A model generated the notes under the pieces. The model saw nothing but the letters and a program-made list of their open reading frames with translations, searched no databases and was not told the DNA's origin. The translations under genes and the position numbers were made by a program. Of a stretch of 19,414 nucleotides of DNA, positions 6,329 through 14,687 are shown piece by piece. Position 1 is the first letter of the stretch. Each line of letters starts with the position of its first letter. The stretch comes from Bacteroidetes bacterium UBA2322 (GTDB taxonomy: Bacteria; Bacteroidota; Bacteroidia; Chitinophagales; UBA2359), in contig DDVC01000148.1 in the NCBI GenBank assembly GCA_002345145.1, positions 1 to 19,414 of the forward strand, in the 5' to 3' direction.

Positions 6329-8233
6329 ATGAAAGAACTTGCCATTACCCGTTTAGAACAGCTCATTCAGGATAATAATCCTAAAGCGCTTCGCAGCCAG
6401 TACAAGAACATCAGAAACGATTTTTTTGCCGCCAAACGCACTATATTTAACGAATTGCGAGAGGCTTTTGAAAACGAGTGGAAAGAAAAAGTAAAAGAAA
6501 TAGAAACTACTAACGCCACTTTACCCGAAGACGCACCTAAAATAGAAGTTCCCGAAAAACCTCGGTTTGAAGCGCCAACAGACCCCCTCGACGAAAAATT
6601 TGAAGAACTCCAAAAACAAGCCGATGAAATTTTGCAGGCGCTTGAAAAACAATTGGCAGCCGAAAAACAACAAAAACTAAACGAAAAACAAAATATACTT
6701 GCTAAAATAACCGAATGTGCCCACTCTGTAGGCGCTACCGGCATTGGTGAAACTTTTAAACAGTTTAACGCCTTGCAAGAAGAATGGAAGCAAGTAGGTA
6801 ATATAGATGACCCGCGCTATAAAGACCTCCAACTAACTTACAGCTATCAGGTGGACTTGTTTTACCACAACGTAAACCTAATGAAGGAAATGCGTGAGCT
6901 GGATTTTAAACTTAATATGGAAAAGAAAAATCATGTTATAGCCAAAATGGAGCAGGTTGCCGAAATGGAATCTATAACCCAAATGGAAGCCCATCTTAAA
7001 GAACTACAACACGAGTGGAAAGGTATAGGACCCGTGCCTGCCGATAACAAAGACGAAGTAAACCAACGTTTTAGAGATGTAACCGACCTTATCTTTGGTA
7101 AAATAAGAGCCCACTACGGCGAGCGTAAACAAAACTTGCACGAAAATTTACAGGCTAAACAAACTCTTATAGACCGCGTGGCTGCTATTTTAGAAACCGA
7201 CCTCAGCCAACTTAAAACAATTCAGGAAAAAACCGAGGAGGTACTTGCTATACAGGAAGAATGGCGCAAAATAGGTCCTTCTGAAAGAAACGAAGACGTA
7301 TGGCAAACGTTTAGAGAAACCTGCGACAAGTTTTTTGACCTTAAACAAAGCCATTTTAAAGGACTTGACCAAGAGCGCGAGAAAAATAAACTTGCCAAAA
7401 TTGCCCTTTGTGAGCAAGCAGAAGCCATGCAACATGATACCGACTGGAAACGCACTACTGATTTGCTGGTGAAATTGCAGCAAGAATGGAAAAAAATAGG
7501 CGCTGCAAGAATTGGCGAAGAGCGCAAACTATGGGACCGTTTCCGCACAGCCTGCGATAAGTTTTTTGATGCCAAAAAAACTTTCTTTGGCAGCCGCGAA
7601 CAATCCGAGCAGGAAAACTTAGCTAAAAAAGAAGAACTTATTGAGCGCGTAAATAATTACGAACTTGCCGAAGACCGCGATGAGAACTATAACCAATTGC
7701 AGGCGTTTAGCAAAGAGTGGAAAGAAATAGGTTTTGTGCCTCTTAAAGAAAAAGAGCGCCTTCAGGCTGCCTTTACCGCCGCCTTAGACGAAAAATACGA
7801 CAAACTTAAACTTGACCGCGAACAACGGTTGGCACATAAGTTTAAAAGCCGCGTGCAACAAATGGCAAACGGCAATAACAATGTAAATCAGGTGGTAAAG
7901 AGTGAACAGCAGGCTATTAAAAACCGAATTGAAGAACTGCAATCCGATATATCGCAGTATGAAAACAACTTAGGCTTTTTTACCAATGCCAAACCCGATA
8001 ACCCGCTTCTTAAAGAGGTAAGAGAAAAAATTGCCAAACTTAAAAGAGAGGTTTCTGATTTACACCTTAAACTAAAAATGCTTACCGAAGCAAAAGCCGA
8101 AGCAGAAAAAGCCGCTACCGCCCAAACGGTTGCCGAAACAACTCCTACAACAGAAGCAGAGGAGGAAACATTGCCAATAGCAGAGGATGTTGCAATAGCA
8201 GCCCCCGATGATACCAATACTGAGGAAGCATAG
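6329..8233 (+). CDS. DUF349 repeat protein
   Basis: A 634-residue, highly charged, mostly helical protein. It has five DUF349 repeats, each marked by the EWKxxG signature: Trp153 (EEWKQVG), Trp230 (HEWKGIG), Trp312 (EEWRKIG), Trp387 (QEWKKIG) and Trp464 (KEWKEIG). Repeats 3 and 4 carry the companion CDKFF motif. Residues 1-120 are a Lys/Glu-rich coiled coil with a Pro/Glu linker. About 530-590 is another coiled coil (IKNRIEELQSDISQYENNL and after). The last 45 residues are an Ala/Thr/Glu-rich acidic tail. No signal peptide or membrane segment is seen, so it is cytoplasmic. DUF349 proteins are common in Bacteroidota as large multi-repeat forms, and their molecular role is not firmly known to me. 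It is transcribed alone and ends at a shared convergent terminator. Confidence 0.9.
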   Translation: MKELAITRLEQLIQDNNPKALRSQYKNIRNDFFAAKRTIFNELREAFENEWKEKVKEIETTNATLPEDAPKIEVPEKPRFEAPTDPLDEKFEELQKQADEILQALEKQLAAEKQQKLNEKQNILAKITECAHSVGATGIGETFKQFNALQEEWKQVGNIDDPRYKDLQLTYSYQVDLFYHNVNLMKEMRELDFKLNMEKKNHVIAKMEQVAEMESITQMEAHLKELQHEWKGIGPVPADNKDEVNQRFRDVTDLIFGKIRAHYGERKQNLHENLQAKQTLIDRVAAILETDLSQLKTIQEKTEEVLAIQEEWRKIGPSERNEDVWQTFRETCDKFFDLKQSHFKGLDQEREKNKLAKIALCEQAEAMQHDTDWKRTTDLLVKLQQEWKKIGAARIGEERKLWDRFRTACDKFFDAKKTFFGSREQSEQENLAKKEELIERVNNYELAEDRDENYNQLQAFSKEWKEIGFVPLKEKERLQAAFTAALDEKYDKLKLDREQRLAHKFKSRVQQMANGNNNVNQVVKSEQQAIKNRIEELQSDISQYENNLGFFTNAKPDNPLLKEVREKIAKLKREVSDLHLKLKMLTEAKAEAEKAATAQTVAETTPTTEAEEETLPIAEDVAIAAPDDTNTEEA

Positions 8234-8289
8234 CCCCTAACATCATAACACAACTGCATTTTTAAACCTGCCTCCTGCAATGAAGGAGT

Positions 8290-8342
8290 ACAAAAACAAA
8301 AAACCTGCCCACGTATTACATGAGCAGGCTTTTTGTTTTTGT
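8290..8342. terminator. Bidirectional terminator between convergent genes
   Basis: The arm at 8290-8308 (A-rich, ending CCTGC) pairs with 8324-8342 (starting GCAGG, T-rich) as a stem of about 19 bp with one mismatch. A/U tracts on both sides allow it to stop the DUF349 gene on plus and the J-protein gene on minus. It is 57 bp after one stop and 18 bp after the other. Confidence 0.9.
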
Positions 8343-8359
8343 ATTGGTAGAGATGATGA

Positions 8360-9271
8360 CTATTGCCTAAGGGCGGCAAGTTGGGCAAACAATTCTTTTT
8401 CTTTGGCAGTAAGGTTAGTGGGCAGTTGAACCGAAATGGTTACATACATACTGCCAAATTTGCCGGGCTGGTCATAAACCGGCATACCCTTATCTTTAAG
8501 GCGTAGAGTTTTGCCGTTGGGCGTTTCGGGCGGTACGGTGAGCGTAATACTGCCTGCCGGTGTTTCAATGGTAGTTTTGCCACCCAAAACAGCCGTATAA
8601 ACACTAATGGGCAATGTGCCATACAAGTCATCTCCTTTGCGTTCCCAGCCTTGCTGGGGAAGCACTTTTACGGCAATGAGCAAATTGCCCGCCGGCGCAC
8701 CATTGCTGCCGGCTCTGCCTTTTCCGGGTATGCGTAGGGTTGTGCCATCTTCTACTCCCGGCTTAATGGTAAGGCGCAGTTGTTGTGTGCCGGTATCTAT
8801 TACCTTTTGCGTGCCATGGTAAGCATCGGCAAGGGTAATAGTTAGCTCGGTTTTTAGGTCGCTGCCTTTGCGGGCGCGCTGTCGGGTATTGCTTCCACCC
8901 ATCATGCCGCCAAAAATTTGTTCAAAAATACTGCCGCCGCCCATTTGGCTGAAAATATCGCTCAAATTGTCAAAATTGGTGTATGTACCACCGCCGGCAC
9001 TTCTAAAAAAATCGTCAAAACCGCCGGCTCCGCCACCTTGTCGGTATCGGTTCCAGTTAGCGCCCAGCATATCGTATTGTTTTCGCTTTTCGGGGTCACT
9101 CAGTACTTCGTTTGCTTCGTTAATTTCTTTAAATTTTTCCTCAGCGGTTTTGTTATCCGGGTTTTTATCGGGGTGATATTGGTTTGCCAGTTTTCGGTAG
9201 GCTTTTTTAATTTCATCGGGAGTAGCATTTTTATCTACACCCAATATCTGGTAATAATCTTTGTACTGCAT
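8360..9271 (-). CDS. cbpA: DnaJ/CbpA-type co-chaperone without zinc finger
   Basis: A 303-residue class B J-protein that stimulates the ATPase of DnaK and delivers clients. Residues 4-70 are the J domain with YYQILGVDKNATPDEIKKAYRK-type helices and HPD at 33-35. Residues of about 76-128 form the Gly/Phe-rich linker (RQGGGAGGFDDFF, IFEQIFGGMMGG). From 137 onward are the two beta-barrel C-terminal substrate-binding domains (DLKTELTITLADAYHGT, the IKPGVEDGTTLRIPGKG motif, and GDLYGTLPISVYTAVLGG-like DLYGTLPISVYTAVLGG). The four CxxCxGxG motifs of DnaJ are absent, which is why CbpA is preferred over DnaJ. The length matches CbpA (about 300). It is convergent with the DUF349 gene and divergent from gmhA. 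No dnaK, grpE or cbpM lies beside it. Confidence 0.9.
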   Translation of the reverse strand: MQYKDYYQILGVDKNATPDEIKKAYRKLANQYHPDKNPDNKTAEEKFKEINEANEVLSDPEKRKQYDMLGANWNRYRQGGGAGGFDDFFRSAGGGTYTNFDNLSDIFSQMGGGSIFEQIFGGMMGGSNTRQRARKGSDLKTELTITLADAYHGTQKVIDTGTQQLRLTIKPGVEDGTTLRIPGKGRAGSNGAPAGNLLIAVKVLPQQGWERKGDDLYGTLPISVYTAVLGGKTTIETPAGSITLTVPPETPNGKTLRLKDKGMPVYDQPGKFGSMYVTISVQLPTNLTAKEKELFAQLAALRQ

Positions 9272-9331
9272 GGTTGCTTATTGGTTTAGAAAAAGTTGTT
9301 AGGTTTTAGGTTTAAACACTTACTATAAACG

Positions 9332-9339
9332 CAAAACTA
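9332..9339 (-). promoter_or_regulatory. Candidate -7 element of the J-protein gene
   Basis: On the minus strand the octamer is TAGTTTTG, a perfect TAnnTTTG match. It would give a leader of about 50 nt. A TTTG exists further upstream (CAAA on plus at 9365-9368), but the 25-bp spacing is too long, so the -33 box is uncertain. Confidence 0.4.
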
Positions 9340-9409
9340 AGCGGCAAAGGTTCTTTCGGCGGCTCAAAAAAAACAAAACACCGTTGGTAGGGCAATGCGG
9401 GTGAACCTG

Positions 9410-9439
9410 TTTGCATGGCAGGTTGTATTTATAGCTGTG
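9410..9439 (+). promoter_or_regulatory. Candidate promoter of the gmhA-gmhB unit
   Basis: TTTG at 9410-9413, an 18-bp gap, then TAGCTGTG at 9432-9439, one mismatch from TAnnTTTG. The start would be about 15 nt before the gmhA ATG. A short inverted repeat (AACCTG at 9404-9409, CAGGTT at 9419-9424) brackets the -33 box and could be an operator. Confidence 0.4.
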
Positions 9440-9460
9440 CTTTTTCTTACTTAGTATATT

Positions 9461-10042
9461 ATGCAACTAATTACAAACATTATACAAGAGTCGGTTTCGG
9501 TTAAGCAAACTATTGCCGCCAATGCCCCCTTGCTTCAAAACATTGAGCAGGCGGGTTGGGCTATGATAGCCGCCTTTAAACAAAAAAAAAGGGTTTGGTT
9601 ATGCGGTAATGGCGGCAGCGCTGCCGATGCTCAACATATAGCCGCCGAGTTATCGGGCAGATTTTATCATGACCGCCCCCCTCTGCCTGCCGAAGCGCTG
9701 CATGTAAACACTTCGTACCTTACGGCGGTGGCTAATGATTATGGTTATGAACATGTTTACAGCCGGCTGATTGAAGGGTTTGGCAGCGCCGGCGATGTTC
9801 TTATTGGTATTTCTACTTCGGGTAAATCGGTTAATGTATTAAATGCCCTAAAACAAGCCGGCAATATAGGTATTACCACCATTGGGCTTTGCGGAGAACA
9901 TACGCAAACCATTAGTCAATACTGCAATATGGTAGTGGCTGTACCCTCTGCCAATACGCCCCGTATTCAGGAAGCCCATATACTGATAGGGCATATTTGG
10001 TGCCAAATGATTGAAACAGAACTTTTTTCGCTCCTTGCCTGA
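9461..10042 (+). CDS. gmhA: Phosphoheptose isomerase (sedoheptulose 7-phosphate isomerase)
   Basis: A 193-residue single-SIS-domain enzyme. It converts sedoheptulose 7-phosphate to D-glycero-D-manno-heptose 7-phosphate, the first step towards nucleotide-activated heptose for LPS core or other surface glycans. The family signature is nearly complete: CGNGGSAADAQHIAAELSGRF with Glu63, then NDYGYEHVYSR, GDVLIGISTSGKS (phosphate-binding loop at about 111-123), VPSANTPRIQEAHI and GHIWCQMIE with His178. The length is normal for GmhA. The ATG at 9461 begins the expected N-terminal helix. It is followed by a HAD phosphatase after only a few bases, consistent with an operon supplying the next two-step pair of the pathway. 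Kinase and adenylyl/guanylyl-transferase genes are not in the window. Confidence 0.95.
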   Translation: MQLITNIIQESVSVKQTIAANAPLLQNIEQAGWAMIAAFKQKKRVWLCGNGGSAADAQHIAAELSGRFYHDRPPLPAEALHVNTSYLTAVANDYGYEHVYSRLIEGFGSAGDVLIGISTSGKSVNVLNALKQAGNIGITTIGLCGEHTQTISQYCNMVVAVPSANTPRIQEAHILIGHIWCQMIETELFSLLA

Positions 10043-10051
10043 GCTGTGCGC

Positions 10052-10648
10052 ATGAACCATTACCACACACCCCCTTTGCCCGGTTTAATTGTTAGCAGGT
10101 GGCAGATAAATCCGCAATGGACTTTGTTTTTAGACCGCGATGGGGTGATAAATCAAAATCTTAAAACCCAATACGTGCGCTCGGTTGAGCAGTTTGCCTT
10201 TATTGAGCAGGTGCCCGATGTTATTAAACAACTGCGTAGGTATTTTTGCCGCATTTTGGTAGTAACCAATCAGCAGGGCATTGGCAAGGGGTTAATGACC
10301 GATGAAGACCTTTACGCCATTTTCAGGTATATCCAAACGGCTACCGATGACAGTATTGACGGGTTTTTCTTTTGCCCACATTTGGCACAAGTGCGGTGCC
10401 TTTGCCGAAAGCCAAACATAGGTATGGCTTTACAAGCGCGCATACAGTTTCCGGGGATAGACCTTAGGCAGGCAATTATGGTGGGCGACAGTGCTACTGA
10501 TATAGCGTTTGGTAAAAAATTGGGCATGAAAACGGTATTTGTTACCAATAATGAGCCACTATTGCCCAAACAAATTCCCCCTGCCGATTTGGTATGCGCC
10601 AATTTACCCGAGTTTGCCACTATTTTTTGGAACAGTTTGCCTGCCTGA
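10052..10648 (+). CDS. gmhB: HAD phosphatase, GmhB type (heptose bisphosphate phosphatase)
   Basis: A 198-residue HAD-IIIA phosphatase, expected to remove the C7 phosphate of heptose 1,7-bisphosphate. Motif I is FLDRDGVIN (Asp28 nucleophile, Asp30 acid/base). Motif II is VTNQQGIGKG (Thr72-Asn73-Gln74). CPH...CLCRKP supplies Cys108, His110, Cys116, Cys118 as a zinc site and Lys120. Motif III is MVGDSATDI (Asp146, Asp150). The segment between the zinc-ligand pairs has only five residues, as in the histidinol-phosphatase half of HisB, and is shorter than in E. coli GmhB. The neighbouring gmhA nevertheless favours a heptose substrate. The ATG at 10052 is nine bases after the gmhA stop. A GTG at 10046 could add two residues. 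Its stop is 11 bp from the convergent coiled-coil gene. Confidence 0.88.
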   Translation: MNHYHTPPLPGLIVSRWQINPQWTLFLDRDGVINQNLKTQYVRSVEQFAFIEQVPDVIKQLRRYFCRILVVTNQQGIGKGLMTDEDLYAIFRYIQTATDDSIDGFFFCPHLAQVRCLCRKPNIGMALQARIQFPGIDLRQAIMVGDSATDIAFGKKLGMKTVFVTNNEPLLPKQIPPADLVCANLPEFATIFWNSLPA

Positions 10649-10659
10649 TGTTGGAGCTT

Positions 10660-12009
10660 TTACTTGCCCTTTGAACGGGCAAATTCATCGGCTTGCGTTA
10701 CCCAGTTATCGCGCACTATCCTGCCGGGGAAGAACTCAATGGCATCGGTTACGCGCTCCACGTCTTCGGGAGTAAAATTAGCAATTTGCCTGAAGGTAAA
10801 AATGCCCAAAGCATTCAGTTTGCGCTCAATAAACGGACCAATGCCTTTAATTAGTTGTAGGTTATCTTTATCGGCTTCGGAAGCAAAACCTATGCGCTCA
10901 AAGTTAATGAGGCTCATTTTTGCTCTGATTTCTGCCAGCTTTTTTTCTTCGTCAGATAACTCTTGTGCCGTTGCGTTGTATTTTTTGCGGCAGTCATCAA
11001 GCTCTATATGGAGTTGGCTGTTAATGGTTTCCTGGTCGGCAAGGTGTACACTTAATGAGGCAATTTTACCCTGCAATAAGGTAATAAAGTCATCTTTATC
11101 GGCAAGTTGGGTTTGAGCGGTGTTAAGCGTGTTGGTTAAGCCGGAGCGAACCATTTCAAGATTGCCTACTTGCATAGATAAGGCTTCAATAAGAGCATTT
11201 AAGTCATCGGGATCGGTTGGGTTATTATTTCCCGATGTGGCTTGCTCGTTGGCTTCTTTGGCGGCAAGTTGTGCCTGTAAGGAGGCAATAAGGCTCTCTC
11301 TTTGGTCTAACTGAGCATTAAGCGTATCGGTTTCTTGTTTCAGGTTGTCAATATCTTGTTGTTGTCTTTCAATAGATTGTAACAAGGCATTACTGCCAAA
11401 GGTTACGTCATCTAATTGGGCAGTTAGGGTATTTATTTGGAGTTGAAGTGGTTCATCTTGGGTATTAGCGCCGGCAATCTGGAGCTGTAGGGTATCAACT
11501 TCTGCCCTAAGTTGGTTTGAGCTGTTGAGCAGCGCATTATAGCGCTCCTCTAAGGCAAGGAAAGCAGCATGGCGCTCGGCAAGTTGAGAACTTAAAGTTT
11601 CTTTTTCGTTTAGAGCCTGTTGCAGTTGGAGGGTTATTTGACCGTGCTGTGTTTCGAGGTTTACAAACTGCGAGTTTAGGTTAATAAGTTGCGCCTCAAA
11701 ACCCTCCAATGTTTGAATGCGCAGCAGCCTATCGGCGTTTTGGTTTTGAGCTGTGCGCAGTTCTGCATGTAGGTTTGCTTTTTGCTGCGCGGCATTGGCT
11801 AAATCTGTTTTAAGCTGGAGTATATTGGCTTCAAACTTGGCATTTCGGTCGTTTAAAATAGCATTCTGAGCCAGTAAGTCTTGTAGTCGGGCATTCAGAT
11901 CATCTATCTCTTTTGCCATTTTAGTTGTTTTTCGCCAGCAGAAAACAAGGTAGGTTAGCACAGAGGTAACCAGCAGCAGAAAAAACATTTGTATTGCGTC
12001 AGACCACAT
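10660..12009 (-). CDS. Membrane-anchored coiled-coil protein with C-terminal HhH domain
   Basis: A 449-residue protein of unknown role. Residues 7-23 are one hydrophobic helix (MFFLLLVTSVLTYLVFCW) followed by RKTTK, so it is anchored in the inner membrane with the bulk in the cytoplasm. Residues of about 30-375 are an uninterrupted, Gln/Asn/Leu-rich coiled coil (repeated IxxLxxQLxx heptads). The last 68 residues form a helix-hairpin-helix unit: LQLIKGIGPFIERKLNALGI, then FRQIANFTPEDVERV and FFPGRIVRDNWVTQA. This is the KGIGP...L..LGI..F.QIA pattern seen in several bacterial C-terminal HhH domains that may bind DNA or protein. The frame extends to 12099, but those 30 residues come from low-complexity spacer DNA, and MWSDAIQ at 12009 starts just before the membrane helix. 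A role tethering DNA or a complex to the membrane is only inferred. Confidence 0.75.
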   Translation of the reverse strand: MWSDAIQMFFLLLVTSVLTYLVFCWRKTTKMAKEIDDLNARLQDLLAQNAILNDRNAKFEANILQLKTDLANAAQQKANLHAELRTAQNQNADRLLRIQTLEGFEAQLINLNSQFVNLETQHGQITLQLQQALNEKETLSSQLAERHAAFLALEERYNALLNSSNQLRAEVDTLQLQIAGANTQDEPLQLQINTLTAQLDDVTFGSNALLQSIERQQQDIDNLKQETDTLNAQLDQRESLIASLQAQLAAKEANEQATSGNNNPTDPDDLNALIEALSMQVGNLEMVRSGLTNTLNTAQTQLADKDDFITLLQGKIASLSVHLADQETINSQLHIELDDCRKKYNATAQELSDEEKKLAEIRAKMSLINFERIGFASEADKDNLQLIKGIGPFIERKLNALGIFTFRQIANFTPEDVERVTDAIEFFPGRIVRDNWVTQADEFARSKGK

Positions 12010-12059
12010 AGCTTTGTAAATTAGGAGTGAGGAACGATGGGTTATAGTAAATGGTGAAA

Positions 12060-12132
12060 AGTGAGAGGTGAGTGGCAAATGGTAGTTGGTACTAAACACT
12101 AACCACTCATAACTAACCGCTCATAACTCACC
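12060..12132. repeat. Degenerate low-complexity run with a 14-bp tandem duplication
   Basis: Two 14-bp units, CTAACCACTCATAA at 12099-12112 and CTAACCGCTCATAA at 12113-12126, differ at one base and are followed by the start of a third (CTCACC). The left part (12060-12090) is G/T-rich and roughly complementary in style (GTGAGAGGTGAGTGG, GGTAGTTGGTA). It resembles the run at 70-130. Confidence 0.6.
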
Positions 12133-12464
12133 AATGGAGTTAATGTTTTCGGGGTAAAGATAATCACTTTTCAAAGTGGAGTGTAATCGTTTTGTAAAAA
12201 TTTTTATACAGCCACTTAGTTATACCGGATTTTGCATGATAATTTGCAACAACAAGCGTTTCACCATATAACACCCTAAACCCAAAAATAGGGAAAATCC
12301 ATTGGAGGCTTCTTAGCTATCGCAGTACACCTGCCGCGTTCCTTGGTTAGGAGGTATTCTAATGGAGTTTGTATTTCACATAGTGGAGTACTCTTGTTTG
12401 AAGGGGCTGAAAAACCACAAAATTGCCTTAGACAAAAAAAAGTAGGAACTTTTTTTGCAAAAAG
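12133..12464. other. Intergenic region upstream of tRNA-Asp, no gene called
   Basis: About 330 bp, A+T-rich. A short plus-strand frame from about 12343 runs into the tRNA leader and has no protein-like features. A near-palindrome, CACTTT-TC-AAAGTG at 12165-12178, is the only structured element seen and could be an operator site. No riboswitch or sRNA is recognisable by eye. Confidence 0.4.
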
Positions 12465-12495
12465 TTTGTCATTACCAATAACAGTCGTAAATTTG
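12465..12495 (+). promoter_or_regulatory. Consensus Bacteroidetes promoter of tRNA-Asp
   Basis: TTTG at 12465-12468, exactly 19 bp, then TAAATTTG at 12488-12495, a perfect match to the -33 TTTG / -7 TAnnTTTG promoter used by the primary sigma factor of Bacteroidota. Transcription should begin near 12502, about 30 nt before the mature tRNA. Confidence 0.85.
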
Positions 12496-12533
12496 CACCC
12501 GCTTTACGGAAGTAACCACAAGCTAACGTAAAA

Positions 12534-12607
12534 GGATTGGTAGTTCAGTTGGTTAGAATGCCGCCCTGTCACGGCGGAGGTCGCGGGTTCGAGTCCCGTC
12601 CAGTCCG
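12534..12607 (+). tRNA. tRNA-Asp (anticodon GUC)
   Basis: A 74-nt cloverleaf without an encoded CCA end. The acceptor arms GGATTGG and CCAGTCC pair with one G:U. The D-arm region reads TAGTTCAGTTGGTTAGA. The anticodon stem CCGCC/GGCGG encloses CTGTCAC, giving anticodon GTC. The T arm GCGGG-TTCGAGT-CCCGT is canonical. The discriminator base is G, as expected for tRNA-Asp. It has its own promoter and terminator. Confidence 0.97.
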
Positions 12608-12609
12608 CT

Positions 12610-12650
12610 AAAAAACCCGTTGTAAGTCAATGATTTACAGCGGGTTTTTT
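12610..12650 (+). terminator. Terminator of tRNA-Asp
   Basis: AAAAACCCG plus TTGTAA (12611-12625) pairs with TTACAGCGGGTTTTT (12635-12649) with one G:U pair, followed by a T-run. It starts only three bases after the tRNA. Just downstream, TTTG at 12648-12651 and TAGGTTTT at 12669-12676 could be a poor promoter for the helicase gene. Confidence 0.9.
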
Positions 12651-12690
12651 GCTTTTACCACCACTGATTAGGTTTTAGCCAATTGATTCT

Positions 12691-14643
12691 ATGGAAAAAA
12701 ACAGCGCCAGCGAGATACAACACTTGCTTCAGCTTATAAAAGCCGAGCGCGAGGAGGAAATGAAACAATACGAGCAGCTTATTAAGGAAACCTCTATTGC
12801 CGAGCGCAAAAAACGGGGGCTTACTTGGTATCCGATAAGCATTGCCAACGAAGAAATAGGTATAAGCGAGCAATATACCCTTGAAATTCAAAGCACAACC
12901 CCCGCCGAAAACCCCAACCACCAGTTTCAGCCCGGTCAAACGGCAGCCTTGTTTAGCAACGCTTTTGATGGAGAACGCCCTACCCTGCAAGGTGTTATTA
13001 AAAAAGTGCGCGATAATACCCTTTGGTTAGTAGTGCGCCAAACCGATTTACCCGATTGGCTTACCGAAGGTAAATTGGGGATAGACCTGCTCTACAACGA
13101 AACCACCTACCGCGAAATGGAGTTCACCCTCCAAAAACTGCTCAAAGCTAAAAGCGCCGAAAGATTGGGGCAACTGCGCGAAACCTTGCTGGGTTATAAC
13201 CAACCTTCGTTTTACGAAAAATACCCCTACGTTAGTTACCCCGATTTAAATGAATCCCAAAATGCCGCCCTCTTCCAAATAGCTAAAGCCGATGATGTGG
13301 CGGTTATTCACGGACCGCCGGGTACCGGTAAAACTACTACCTTAGTAAGAGCTATTCAGCACGTTATTCATACCGAAAAACAGGTGCTGGTTTCCGCCCC
13401 CAGTAATACTGCCGTTGATTTGCTAAGCCTTAAACTGCACCAACGCGGGGTAAAAGTTACCCGAATAGGACACCCCGCACGGGTTGATGAAGACTTGCAA
13501 CACCTTACCTTAGACTACCAGATAAGCAGCCACTCTGACTATAAAAATATGACCCAACTGCGAAAGGAAGCGCTTCAAATGCAAAAGGAAGCCCGAAAAT
13601 TTAAACGTACTTTTACCAAACAAGACCGCGAAGAACGGCAACACCTACAAGAACAAGCCCGTTTGCTGCTGGATTATGCCCGACAATTGGAAACCTATAT
13701 CCTCAAAAATGTTTTAGATAACGCCCAAGCTATTACCGCTACCTTAGTGGGCGCTGCACAACCCGCCCTGCGCGACCGAACTTTTAACACCGTTTTTATT
13801 GACGAAGCCGCACAAGCCCTTGAACCGGCTACCTGGATACCTATACTTAAAGCTAAACGCGTTATTTTTGCCGGCGACCATTGCCAACTTCCGCCTACGG
13901 TAAAATCGGCGCATGCACTCAAACATGGTCTTAACCAATCTTTGTTTGAAAAGTGTATTACCCGCACCCAAGCCCATACTATGCTGCAAACACAATACCG
14001 CATGAACGAAAAAATTATGCACTTTCCCAGCATTACTTTTTACAAAACACAGCTCAATGCCCACCCTACCGTACAGCACCATACCCTTGCCGCACTTGCC
14101 CAAAGCAGTTTTCCGGAACTGAACCAGCCTTTTGAACTGATTGATACTGCCGGCTGCGGTTTTGAAGAGGTGCAAAACCCACAAAACCTAAGTTACAGCA
14201 ACCCCCAAGAAGCTGCCTTGCTGCTCAAATACCTATCGCAAATAGTGGAGCTGCTACAAACAGAGCTGCCCGATGTTGTTAAGCAAACTACCATAGGCAT
14301 CATTGCCCCTTATAAGGAGCAGGTGCGGCTCATTGAAAAAGACATAACTCACTATGAAACCCTGATGAAATACCGCAGCCAAATTTCTATTGATACCGTT
14401 GACGGGTTTCAGGGACAGGAGCGCGATGTCATAGGCATTAGTTTAGTGCGCAGCAATGACCGCGGCGAAATTGGCTTTTTAGCTGATATTAGACGTACCA
14501 ATGTAGCTATGACACGCGCCAAAAAGAAATTGGTTATTACCGCCGATAGTGGCACCATTGCCGTAACCCCCTTTTACCAAAACCTGCTCCAATACGCCGA
14601 AGATATAAACGCCTACCGCAGCGCTTGGGAGCTGCTGTATTAA
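12691..14643 (+). CDS. SF1 helicase of the UPF1/IGHMBP2 family
   Basis: A 650-residue ATP-dependent DNA/RNA helicase with all SF1B-type motifs in order: Walker A GPPGTGKTT (208-216), motif Ia SAPSNTAVD, motif II FIDEAAQALEP (DEAA at 371-374), motif III GDHCQLPPTV (from 395), motif IV-like TQYRMN, motif V TVDGFQGQERD (Asp571), and motif VI RRTNVAMTRAK. Residues 1-200 hold an N-terminal coiled coil (HLLQLIKAEREEEMKQYEQL) and a beta-barrel-like region (PAENPNHQFQPGQTAALF) typical of the IGHMBP2-like group. A helical insertion, about 270-345, lies between motifs Ia and II. No nuclease domain is seen. Homologues are widespread in Bacteroidota and their substrate is not settled, so repair or RNA metabolism are both possible. 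An EVE-domain gene follows after 44 nt, probably cotranscribed. Confidence 0.93.
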   Translation: MEKNSASEIQHLLQLIKAEREEEMKQYEQLIKETSIAERKKRGLTWYPISIANEEIGISEQYTLEIQSTTPAENPNHQFQPGQTAALFSNAFDGERPTLQGVIKKVRDNTLWLVVRQTDLPDWLTEGKLGIDLLYNETTYREMEFTLQKLLKAKSAERLGQLRETLLGYNQPSFYEKYPYVSYPDLNESQNAALFQIAKADDVAVIHGPPGTGKTTTLVRAIQHVIHTEKQVLVSAPSNTAVDLLSLKLHQRGVKVTRIGHPARVDEDLQHLTLDYQISSHSDYKNMTQLRKEALQMQKEARKFKRTFTKQDREERQHLQEQARLLLDYARQLETYILKNVLDNAQAITATLVGAAQPALRDRTFNTVFIDEAAQALEPATWIPILKAKRVIFAGDHCQLPPTVKSAHALKHGLNQSLFEKCITRTQAHTMLQTQYRMNEKIMHFPSITFYKTQLNAHPTVQHHTLAALAQSSFPELNQPFELIDTAGCGFEEVQNPQNLSYSNPQEAALLLKYLSQIVELLQTELPDVVKQTTIGIIAPYKEQVRLIEKDITHYETLMKYRSQISIDTVDGFQGQERDVIGISLVRSNDRGEIGFLADIRRTNVAMTRAKKKLVITADSGTIAVTPFYQNLLQYAEDINAYRSAWELLY

Positions 14644-14687
14644 CCGCTATCGTATTTATTTACCCATACAAAATAAAATACTGCACT

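Noticed and set aside
10664..10682. Hairpin TTGCCC / GGGCAA as terminator of gmhB
   Set aside because: Six-base-pair stem lying in the convergent gene and without a U-tract on either strand.
12343..12531. 62-residue plus-strand ORF before the tRNA
   Set aside because: It runs through the tRNA promoter and leader and has no protein-like composition.
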